Shown: one piece after another, positions 1 to 4,884 of the stretch
Position numbering within the stretch: the stretch's first letter is position 1
Layout of the letters: the number at the start of each line of letters is the position of its first letter
Assembly (NCBI GenBank): GCA_003563455.1
Contig: PWRV01000165.1
Coordinates: 1 to 5,495 of the forward strand
From: Thioalkalivibrio sp.
GTDB taxonomy: Bacteria > Pseudomonadota > Gammaproteobacteria > Ectothiorhodospirales > Ectothiorhodospiraceae
Direction: 5' to 3'
Length of the DNA: 5,495 bases
Position numbers and translations under genes: made by a program
The notes under the pieces: model-generated
The model's database searches: none
What the model was told of the DNA's origin: nothing
What the model saw: only the letters and a program-made list of their open reading frames with translations

Positions 1-179
1 ATCCCGACGATCGGATATTGTCCAAGGGTCAACAGCTTGGACTTGTCGGCAAACTTGTAACGCAGACGCCAGTATTTCGAGCCCGTCGTGCGCACCTCGA
101 GAAACAACGCCCGCTGGTCGTACCGCTTGTAATGCTTCTTGCCGGGCTTCAGCGAACGGACCTGCGCGTCGGTCAGCAT
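1..179 (-). CDS. Tyrosine integrase, P4-type, N-terminal part only (runs off left edge)
   Basis: This is the first 59 codons of a site-specific recombinase that would catalyse integration and excision of a mobile element. The visible part matches the Arm DNA-binding domain (DUF4102 type) of P4-family integrases: it opens MLTDAQVRSLKPGKK, followed by a YDQRALFLEV segment, the GSKYWRLRYKF strand and LLTLGQYPIVG, which fit the family pattern 'D..GL.L.V...GSK.W..RY...K...L.LG.YP'. This domain binds arm-type sites. The catalytic domain (R-H-R-Y) is outside the window, so completeness cannot be judged. The ATG at 179-177 is preceded by a good Shine-Dalgarno sequence, AAAAGGAGT (complement of 188-196), with about 9 bases between. 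The gene reads away from tRNA-Cys, 161 bases from the tRNA 3' end, the usual layout for an element integrated at a tRNA gene. Codon use and the upstream sequence look more AT-rich than the rest of the window. Confidence 0.93.
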   Translation of the reverse strand, partial: MLTDAQVRSLKPGKKHYKRYDQRALFLEVRTTGSKYWRLRYKFADKSKLLTLGQYPIVG

Positions 180-180
180 G

Positions 181-227
181 TGGGGTAACTCCTTTTCGAG
201 TTAGAAAGTTACCCCATTATTTACCCC
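181..227. repeat. Cluster of three GGGGTAA boxes, including a perfect 10-bp inverted repeat
   Basis: TGGGGTAACT at 181-190 is the exact reverse complement of AGTTACCCCA at 207-216, with a 16-base spacer. A further TTACCCC lies at 221-227, exactly 12 bases from the one at 209-215. Read on the minus strand there are two GGGGTAA boxes in direct orientation and one inverted. One arm touches the integrase Shine-Dalgarno sequence and the others flank the best -10 candidate. They could be integrase arm sites, an operator for autorepression, or both. Which of these applies is inference; the repeats are seen directly. Confidence 0.6.
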
Positions 228-247
228 ACCTCGTCGGGGGCTGCGAA
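218..247 (-). promoter_or_regulatory. Candidate promoter of the integrase gene
   Basis: On the minus strand TTCGCA (complement of 242-247) and TAAATA (complement of 218-223) form a weak -35/-10 pair with an 18-base spacer. The -10 lies in the only AT-rich patch upstream of the integrase, between two GGGGTAA boxes, so a protein bound to those boxes would block it. Transcription would start near 211, giving a leader of about 30 bases. The -35 match is poor, so the call is tentative. Confidence 0.35.
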
Positions 248-252
248 CGTCA

Positions 253-298
253 GAAACCGCAAGCGATTTGGAGACGATGGCCATAAGCGATTGGTTTC
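253..298. repeat. Short direct and inverted repeats between the integrase and tRNA-Cys
   Basis: AAGCGATTTGG (261-271) is nearly repeated as AAGCGATTGG (285-294). GAAACC at 253-258 is the reverse complement of GGTTTC at 293-298. An 8-base palindrome, ATGGCCAT, lies between them at 277-284. No coding signal is seen here. In this position the repeats could be binding sites for integrase or an excisionase, but they are short and could arise by chance. Confidence 0.3.
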
Positions 299-334
299 AT
301 TGGGAAAGGAGAGACCTCCTGAGACCCATGAAAC
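294..334 (-). repeat. Long interrupted palindrome just past tRNA-Cys; possible tRNA operon terminator
   Basis: The arms are GTTTCAT (294-300) with ATGAAAC (328-334), GGG (302-304) with CCC (325-327), and AGGAG (307-311) with CTCCT (316-320), closing on a 4-base AGAC loop. That gives 15 pairs with one bulged base and a small unequal internal loop. It begins 6 bases past the tRNA-Cys 3' end, so as RNA it could end the tRNA transcript or guide 3' processing. There is no U-tract after it on the minus strand, so a classical intrinsic terminator is doubtful. It could equally belong to the attachment region of the integrated element. Confidence 0.45.
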
Positions 335-340
335 GAGTGA

Positions 341-363
341 TGGAGGCTGGGGTCGGAATCGAA
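341..363 (-). other. Putative attachment (att) core at the tRNA-Cys 3' end
   Basis: P4-type integrases commonly use the T-arm and 3' end of a tRNA gene as the attachment core, leaving an intact tRNA and a copy of its 3' end at the far end of the element. Here the last 23 bases of tRNA-Cys are the only such target next to the integrase. The second copy would be off the left edge, so this site is inferred from position and not shown by a repeat inside the window. Confidence 0.35.
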
Positions 364-414
364 CCGGCGTACACGGCTTTGCAGGCCGCTGCATAACCAC
401 TCTGCCACCCAGCC
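341..414 (-). tRNA. cysT: tRNA-Cys (GCA)
   Basis: The minus strand gives a 74-base cloverleaf that includes an encoded CCA. The acceptor stem is GGCTGGG/CCCAGCC with discriminator T. The anticodon loop CTGCAAA (anticodon GCA, cysteine) sits on a 5-bp stem, and the T-loop is TTCGATT. The discriminator U73 and the GCA anticodon are the known identity elements for cysteinyl-tRNA synthetase. The T-stem has one mismatch: position 50 is C and position 64 is A, where U-A or C-G would be expected. It follows tRNA-Gly by 79 bases on the same strand, so the two are probably cotranscribed, as glyW-cysT are in E. coli. Confidence 0.97.
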
Positions 415-461
415 GGGGTGCGGGACCTCTTCAGGACGCGGTGTGTGGCGCCCTAAACACA

Positions 462-484
462 GAACCCCGGCGGCACCGGGGTTC
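462..484 (-). other. 9-bp perfect hairpin in the tRNA-Gly/tRNA-Cys spacer
   Basis: GAACCCCGG (462-470) and CCGGGGTTC (476-484) pair perfectly around a 5-base loop. In the tRNA precursor the hairpin lies 9 bases past the tRNA-Gly CCA end and is followed by TGTGTTTAGG. It could slow 3' exonucleases, guide RNase processing of the dicistronic precursor, or act as a leaky terminator that lowers tRNA-Cys relative to tRNA-Gly. The U content after the stem is modest, so a full terminator is unlikely. Confidence 0.6.
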
Positions 485-493
485 GCGGTATTC

Positions 494-569
<76 letters not shown>

Positions 570-587
570 ATCGGTCACAGGCCGCGT

Positions 588-615
588 ATTGTACAGACTC
601 CGCGCGGCTCGTCAA
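588..615 (-). promoter_or_regulatory. Sigma70-type promoter of the tRNA-Gly/tRNA-Cys operon
   Basis: On the minus strand TTGACG (complement of 610-615) and TACAAT (complement of 588-593) are near-consensus -35 and -10 boxes with a 16-base spacer. Transcription should start near 581, only about 12 bases before the tRNA-Gly 5' end. The sequence after the -10, ACGCGGCC, is a GC-rich discriminator of the kind that makes stable-RNA promoters sensitive to ppGpp, so stringent and growth-rate control is likely (inference). Confidence 0.85.
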
Positions 616-914
616 TAGACATCTCAACGGGCTGATTTCACGACGATTGTCGGTCGCAGCACCCGGAAGCTCCGCCTCCCGCGGGAGCCCTGCAGAAGGG
701 ATTCAGGAACGGGTGTCCCCGGCGTGTGACGCGGCGTGGCTGATTGGCAGGCGGTATCATCCCGTCGTCGTTAACGTAAATGTCGCAGCTCTTCGCTCGT
801 TCGCGTGCGGGAGACGGGCCGGGGGGGCCGGGGCGCCGGGAAAGGCTAACCCGGCCTTCCCCCGGCAAGCGAGGGAGGGAAAGTCCTATCGTCAGACAAG
901 ACAAGGTGAAGGCC
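616..914. other. Non-coding stretch between the divergent tRNA operon and the patatin gene
   Basis: I see no supported gene here. The left part abuts the tRNA promoter. CTCCCGCGGGAG at 676-687 is a perfect 12-base palindrome that could be an operator. No convincing sigma70 promoter for the plus-strand gene stands out. The best -10-like hexamer is TATCAT at 755-760, without a good -35; TTGGCA at 744-749 is -35-like, without a good -10. The right part holds the GC-rich foldable leader annotated separately and ends in the Shine-Dalgarno sequence of the patatin gene. Confidence 0.5.
818..866 (+). promoter_or_regulatory. GC-rich nested hairpin in the leader of the patatin gene
   Basis: GCCGGGGG (818-825) can pair perfectly with CCCCCGGC (859-866). 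Inside it GCCGGG (835-840) pairs with CCCGGC (850-855) around an AAAGGCTAA loop. A competing pairing exists: GGCCGGG (826-832) with CCCGGCC (850-856). A purine-rich run (GCGAGGGAGGGAAAG) follows before the ribosome binding site. Mutually exclusive pairings in a leader can signal attenuation or temperature- or ligand-responsive control. I do not recognise a known riboswitch class, and high GC alone makes such pairings more likely. Confidence 0.35.
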
Positions 915-1853
915 ATGAACAACGGCAACTGGAGTCGGCGGCGCACGTTGGCCGCGCTGCTGGCCGGGGCGCTCGCCCCGCTGGTGGGGTCTGCAGCGGC
1001 GAATGACGGCTCGAAGGAACCCAGGATTGGTCTCGCGCTGGGTAGTGGCGGGGCACGCGGGCTCGCCCACGTGCAGGTGTTCGAGGTGCTGGACGCGCTG
1101 GGCCTGCGGCCGCACCGGATCTCGGGCGCGAGCATCGGGGCCGTCATGGGCTCGCTCTACGCGGCGGGCCTTTCCGCCAGCGACATCCGCGACGCGATCG
1201 ACCGGATCACCAAGTCCAGCGACGAGGGCTGGCTGGAGGCCCTCCTCTCGCGGGAGCTGACCCGCTGGCTGCGCTTCATCGAGCCCGGTGCGGCACCAGG
1301 CGGTGTGATCCGTTCGGACGCCTTCGTCGATTTCCTGCAGGAAACGGCCGGGGTGACCCGCTTCGAGGAACTCGCGATCCCGCTCCGGGTGGTGGCGACC
1401 GACTTCTGGAGCCGCGAGATGGTGGTCTTTGACAGCGGGGATCTCTGGACCCCCGTCCAGGCCAGCATGGCCGTTCCCGGCCTGTTCAAACCGATCAGCT
1501 ATCAGGATCGGCTGCTGGTCGACGGCGGCCTCACCAACCCCGTGCCGTTCGACCTGCTCGACGACTGCGACCTCATCATCGCGGTCGATGTGCTGGGCAC
1601 CCGAACCCCGGACGCGGACAATGAGGAACCGTCGTCGCTCGAGAATATCTTCAACACCTTCCAGATCATGCAGAACTCGATCCTTTCGGAGAAGCTGAAG
1701 CGGCTGGAGCCGGACATCATGGTTCGGCCAGAAATCGAGGGCGTGCGGGTGCTGGAGTTCTATCGCTTCGAAGACATCTTCGAGCAGGGCCGCCCCGCGC
1801 GGGACGCGCTGGAGGCGGAACTGCGCGAGCGGCTGGGTCGACCGGCCGCCTGA
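915..1853 (+). CDS. Patatin-like phospholipase (RssA/YchK-like) with Tat-type signal peptide
   Basis: The gene encodes a 312-residue serine acyl hydrolase expected to cleave acyl chains from phospholipids or related lipids. The family marks are all present: the oxyanion-hole loop GSGGARG (43-49), the nucleophile elbow GASIG with Ser73, the RssA-type ASMAVPGLF segment (183-191), and DGG with catalytic Asp203 followed by LTNPVP. The Ser-Asp dyad is therefore intact. The ATG at 915 is preferred over an in-frame ATG at 780 for two reasons: AAGGTGAAGG lies just upstream, and the protein then begins with a clear export signal. That signal is SRRRTL (7-12), a hydrophobic run ALLAGALAPLVG, and a likely cleavage after SAAA at residue 29. 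The S-R-R-x-x-L pattern suggests Tat export, so the enzyme probably acts in the periplasm; many relatives are cytoplasmic. It lies alone on the plus strand, converging on pgsA with 11 bases between stop codons. Its substrate cannot be told from sequence. Confidence 0.9.
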   Translation: MNNGNWSRRRTLAALLAGALAPLVGSAAANDGSKEPRIGLALGSGGARGLAHVQVFEVLDALGLRPHRISGASIGAVMGSLYAAGLSASDIRDAIDRITKSSDEGWLEALLSRELTRWLRFIEPGAAPGGVIRSDAFVDFLQETAGVTRFEELAIPLRVVATDFWSREMVVFDSGDLWTPVQASMAVPGLFKPISYQDRLLVDGGLTNPVPFDLLDDCDLIIAVDVLGTRTPDADNEEPSSLENIFNTFQIMQNSILSEKLKRLEPDIMVRPEIEGVRVLEFYRFEDIFEQGRPARDALEAELRERLGRPAA

Positions 1854-1870
1854 GCCCGCTCCGCTCAGGC
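1848..1870. terminator. Stem-loop shared by the convergent patatin and pgsA gene ends
   Basis: GCCTGAGC (1848-1855) and GCTCAGGC (1863-1870) form a perfect 8-bp stem with a 7-base loop. Both stop codons lie in the stem, TGA at 1851-1853 on the plus strand and TGA at 1867-1865 on the minus strand, so both genes end in GCC-TGA-GC. The symmetry means it can form in either transcript and would serve as a bidirectional 3' end. Neither side has a T-tract, so termination may be weak or need Rho. Confidence 0.5.
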
Positions 1871-2416
1871 CACCCGTCGGGCGGCGAGCATGTACTGCAC
1901 CATGGAGACGAGCGTGAGCACCGCGGCGAGGTAGAGCAGCCACTCACCGATAACGAATACAGGAAGCGGACCGAGCGGAACCGCCCACAGCAGCAGGAAG
2001 ATCGACACCATCTGCGCGGTGGTCTTCACCTTGCCAATGGAAGACACCGCGACACGCGCCCGTTTGCCCACCTCCGCCATCCACTCGCGCAGCGCCGAAA
2101 TGGCGATCTCGCGCCCGATAATCACGATCGCGGCAACGCTGATGCCGAGAGCGCTGGACGTGTCGACCACGAGCACGAGGGCCGCCGCCACGATCAGCTT
2201 GTCGGCCACCGGATCCAGGAAGGCGCCAAAGGGCGATGTCACGTCGAGGCGCCGCGCGAGGTAGCCGTCCAGCCAGTCGGTGAGGCCGGCCAGCGCGAAG
2301 ATCAGCGCCGCGACGATCCCGCCCCAGGGCACGGGCAGCGCATAGAACAGCACGACCATCAACGGGATCAGGGCGATGCGCGACCAGGTCAGCCAGGTGG
2401 GCAGTTTGCGTAGCAT
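1865..2416 (-). CDS. pgsA: CDP-diacylglycerol-glycerol-3-phosphate 3-phosphatidyltransferase (PGP synthase)
   Basis: This 183-residue inner-membrane enzyme transfers phosphatidyl from CDP-diacylglycerol to glycerol 3-phosphate, making phosphatidylglycerophosphate, the precursor of phosphatidylglycerol and cardiolipin. The CDP-alcohol phosphatidyltransferase signature D-x2-DG-x2-AR-x8-G-x3-D-x3-D is complete: Asp47, Asp50, Gly51, Ala54, Arg55, Gly64, Asp68 and Asp72. Several hydrophobic segments fit membrane spans, for example about 13-30, 33-46, 74-101, 136-152 and 156-177. Length matches the E. coli enzyme (182). The start MLRKLPTWLTWSRI is the conserved family start; upstream in-frame codons lie inside uvrC and are rejected. 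The ATG follows the uvrC stop after one base (TGA-G-ATG), with no strong Shine-Dalgarno sequence, so translation is probably coupled to uvrC. uvrC-pgsA adjacency is conserved in gammaproteobacteria. Confidence 0.96.
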   Translation of the reverse strand: MLRKLPTWLTWSRIALIPLMVVLFYALPVPWGGIVAALIFALAGLTDWLDGYLARRLDVTSPFGAFLDPVADKLIVAAALVLVVDTSSALGISVAAIVIIGREIAISALREWMAEVGKRARVAVSSIGKVKTTAQMVSIFLLLWAVPLGPLPVFVIGEWLLYLAAVLTLVSMVQYMLAARRVA

Positions 2417-2417
2417 C

Positions 2418-4244
2418 TCAGCTCTCGTGAAAACCCTCGTAGATCGCCCGGGCCAGGCCCCGGCTGATGCCCGGAACCTTCGCGATTTCCTCCGGACCGG
2501 CACGCGCGATGCCCTGCATTCCGCCGAAGTGGTTCAGCAGCGCGGCCCTGCGCTTCGGGCCCAGCCCCGGGATGCCCTCCAGACGCGACTCCCGGCGGGC
2601 CTTCGCACGCCGGGCCCTGTGCCCCGTGATCGCAAAGCGATGGGCCTCGTCACGAATCTGCTGGATCAGGTGCAGTGCACTGGAGTGCGCAGGCAGTATA
2701 GAAGGGCCCTCGACCCCGCTCAACACCAGGGTTTCCATGCCCGGGCGCCGATCCGCGCCCTTGGCCACCCCCACCACGTGCAGCCCGTCCATCCCGAAGC
2801 CCTTCAGCACATCCAGGGCCTGGGCCACCTGCCCCTTGCCGCCATCGATGAACACGATGTCCGGCACCTGGCCCTCGCCCTTCTTCAGTCGCGCGAACCG
2901 GCGCTCCAGCGCCTGATGCATCGCGGCGTAGTCGTCACCCGGCTCGATCCCGGCGATGTTGAAGCGGCGATAATCGGACTTGATCGGGCCCTCGGGTCCG
3001 AAGACCACGCAGGAGGCGACCGTGCCTTCGCCCTGGGTGTGGGAGATGTCGAAGCACTCCATCCGGAGCGGGGGCCGGGGCAAACCCAGGGCAGTGGTCA
3101 GGGCCTCCAGCCGCGCCTGCTGACTGGCCTTCCCCGCAAGATGCGCCTGCAGCGCGAGCCGTGCATTGCGCTCCGCCATGCGCAACCACTCCGCCCGCTG
3201 GCCGCGCGGCGACCAGCCGAGGGGCACGCGGCTGCCCCGCCGCTCATGCAGCAGCCCCTCGAGAGCCTCCGGAGCGTCGGGACGCTGCGAAACCAGCACG
3301 CGGCTCGGCGGCTCCCGCTCGGCGTAGTACTGGGCGAGGATCGCGGCCATGATCTCGGCGTCCTCGGCATCGTCCGGGAGACGGGGATAGCGCACGGTGT
3401 TGCCGAGATTCTGGCCGTTGCGCACGAAAAAGATCTGCACCGCGGCCGCTCCGCCCTCGCGGGCCAGCGCAAAGACGTCGGCGTCGCCCTCGCCCCCGGC
3501 GACATACTGCTGCTCCGAAATCTGCCGCAGGTTTGCGATCTGATCGCGCAAGCGGGCTGCACGCTCGAAACGGAGTTCGGACGCCGCCTCCTCCATTCGC
3601 TTGACCAGATCGCCGATCACCTCGTCGCTGCGCCCTTGCAGGAAGCGTACGCTGGCCTCGACATCGGCCGCATACTCCTCCGGCTCGATATGGCCGACGC
3701 ACGGCGCGGTGCAGCGCCCGATCTGGTACTGCAGGCATGGCCGGCTGCGGTGTGCGAACACGCTGTCCTCGCACTGGCGGACCAGAAAAAGCTTCTGCAA
3801 CAAATTCAGGGTGTCGCGCACCGCAACGGTGGACGGATACGGCCCGAAGTAGCGCACCCCCTTCTTGCGCGCGCCCCGGTGAAAACCCAGGCGTGGGTAT
3901 TCGTTATTAGAAACAAAGATATAGGGGTAACTCTTGTCGTCCCTTAACAGGACGTTGTAGCGCGGCCGATGGCGCTTGATGAGGTTCGCCTCGAGCAGCA
4001 GCGCCTCTGCCTCCGTTTCCGTTACCGCAACGCGAATCCCGGCAATCTGGGCAACCATCGCCCGCGTCTTCGGGCTGCGCTCACCCGTGGTACGGAAATA
4101 GCTGGCGATGCGCCGGCGCAGGCTTTTCGCCTTGCCCACGTAGATCACGGTTTCAGACGCATCCAGCATCTGATAGACGCCGGGCGCGAGGGTGCAGTTT
4201 TTCAGGAAGGCCGCGTGATCGAACGCGGGTTTGGTCTCGTTCAT
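2418..4244 (-). CDS. uvrC: Excinuclease ABC subunit C
   Basis: UvrC makes the two incisions on either side of a DNA lesion in nucleotide excision repair, after loading by UvrB. The 608-residue protein is full length. The GIY-YIG nuclease domain, which cuts 3' of the lesion, shows GVY (22-24), YVG (35-37), the Arg-rich SLRRRI and Glu85 in LLLEANLIK. Four cysteines (158, 170, 178, 182) have the same 12-8-4 spacing as those reported to bind an iron-sulphur cluster in E. coli UvrC. A UVR motif that contacts UvrB lies around 207-240. The RNase H-like domain, which cuts 5' of the lesion, has Asp399, Asp438, Asp467 (IDGGKGQ) and His535. Two helix-hairpin-helix motifs close the protein (IPGLGPKRRAALL and VPGISRGLARAI). 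The ATG at 4244 is chosen because MNETKPAFDHAAFLKN leads directly into the domain. It lies 4 bases past the upstream stop codon, with no clear Shine-Dalgarno sequence, suggesting coupling. Confidence 0.98.
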   Translation of the reverse strand: MNETKPAFDHAAFLKNCTLAPGVYQMLDASETVIYVGKAKSLRRRIASYFRTTGERSPKTRAMVAQIAGIRVAVTETEAEALLLEANLIKRHRPRYNVLLRDDKSYPYIFVSNNEYPRLGFHRGARKKGVRYFGPYPSTVAVRDTLNLLQKLFLVRQCEDSVFAHRSRPCLQYQIGRCTAPCVGHIEPEEYAADVEASVRFLQGRSDEVIGDLVKRMEEAASELRFERAARLRDQIANLRQISEQQYVAGGEGDADVFALAREGGAAAVQIFFVRNGQNLGNTVRYPRLPDDAEDAEIMAAILAQYYAEREPPSRVLVSQRPDAPEALEGLLHERRGSRVPLGWSPRGQRAEWLRMAERNARLALQAHLAGKASQQARLEALTTALGLPRPPLRMECFDISHTQGEGTVASCVVFGPEGPIKSDYRRFNIAGIEPGDDYAAMHQALERRFARLKKGEGQVPDIVFIDGGKGQVAQALDVLKGFGMDGLHVVGVAKGADRRPGMETLVLSGVEGPSILPAHSSALHLIQQIRDEAHRFAITGHRARRAKARRESRLEGIPGLGPKRRAALLNHFGGMQGIARAGPEEIAKVPGISRGLARAIYEGFHES

Positions 4245-4248
4245 CGGT

Positions 4249-4884
4249 TCAGGATAACCGCGCCCGAATCTCCCCGAACAGTTCCTCGAACATCGCGGGC
4301 GTAAGGCGTCGCGTCTGGGTGTTGTAACGGGAACAGTGATACGAATCGAACAGCACCCGGCCCTGCCCGAGGTCGTGCTGCGCCCCGTGCGCGAAACGGC
4401 AGGCCGAAGGCTTCCTTCCGATCGCGCGAATGACCGCCTCATGGGCAACGCGGCCAAGGGCCAGGATGACCCGCGGCGACACGGCCGCGATTTCGGCAGC
4501 GAGAAAACCGTTGCAGGTGCGCACCTCGGCGGGTGTGGGCTTGTTCTGCGGCGGCAGGCACTTCACGGCGTTGGTGACCCGGCAGTCGTGCAGGGTCAGT
4601 CCGTCGTCCCGGGCGAACGCTTCCGGCTGACTGGCGAAGCCAAAGTCATAAAGGGTCCGGTACAGCAGGACGCCCGCGTGGTCGCCGGTGAACGGCCGGC
4701 CCGTGGCATTCGCACCGTGCATGCCCGGAGCCAGCCCCACGATCAGCAAGCGGGCCTGTGTCGGCCCGAACGGAGGCACCGGCGCCGCATGGTAATCCGG
4801 ATGGTCGCGTCGGACGCCGGCGAGATGCCCCGCCAGGCGCGGGCAGCGGGTGCAGTCGGGATCGAATACGGGTGCGTCGCTCAC
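4249..4884 (-). CDS. Uracil-DNA glycosylase, family 5 (UDGb) type, iron-sulphur
   Basis: The 211-residue protein should excise uracil, and possibly other deaminated bases, from DNA to start base excision repair. It fits the family 4/5 fold with an iron-sulphur cluster. Cys11, Cys14 (CTRCPRL), Cys109 (VKCLPP) and Cys124 (CNGFL) are in the expected ligand places. The active-site motif GLAPGMHGANATGRPFTGD (50-68) is the family 5 form; family 4 has GEAPG with an acidic residue in this loop. The C-terminal motif is HCSRYNTQT (183-191) in place of the HPSP seen in other families, again typical of family 5. NAVKCLPPQNKP (105-116) is also characteristic. It starts with GTG at 4884, overlapping the upstream stop by four bases (GTGA). 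No in-frame ATG would keep the N-terminal cysteine pair, and no clear Shine-Dalgarno sequence is visible. Placement directly before uvrC suggests coexpression of two repair pathways. Confidence 0.92.
   Translation of the reverse strand: MSDAPVFDPDCTRCPRLAGHLAGVRRDHPDYHAAPVPPFGPTQARLLIVGLAPGMHGANATGRPFTGDHAGVLLYRTLYDFGFASQPEAFARDDGLTLHDCRVTNAVKCLPPQNKPTPAEVRTCNGFLAAEIAAVSPRVILALGRVAHEAVIRAIGRKPSACRFAHGAQHDLGQGRVLFDSYHCSRYNTQTRRLTPAMFEELFGEIRARLS

Noticed and set aside
780..914. A longer patatin protein starting at ATG 780
   Set aside because: The extra 45 residues are Arg/Gly/Pro-rich with no family match and would bury the Tat signal. The ATG at 915 has a ribosome binding site and a clear signal peptide directly after it.
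846..1943. Long minus-strand frame (365 codons) opposite the patatin gene
   Set aside because: It is antisense to a gene with all catalytic motifs, overlaps the end of pgsA, and shows no domain of its own.
2690..2750. LVLSGVEG peptide in UvrC, resembling a dispersed DNA repeat found inside some bacterial proteins
   Set aside because: The segment between GMETL and the ALHLIQ motif has the same length as in E. coli UvrC, so nothing has been inserted. The resemblance covers only a few codons in a variable stretch.
3924..3935. GGGGTAACTC inside uvrC matching the integrase-upstream box
   Set aside because: It encodes conserved Ser-Tyr-Pro residues of UvrC and is a single copy far from the integrase, so chance is the simplest reading.
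2376..3947. Long open frame on the plus strand (523 codons) opposite uvrC
   Set aside because: It lies wholly antisense to pgsA and uvrC, has no recognisable domain, and is rich in R, A, P, L and H as expected for a shadow frame of a GC-rich gene. uvrC on the other strand is certain.
4245..4457. A longer uvrC start using the open frame upstream to 4457
   Set aside because: The extra 71 residues lie inside the glycosylase gene in another frame, and UvrC proteins begin just before the GIY-YIG domain as with the ATG at 4244.
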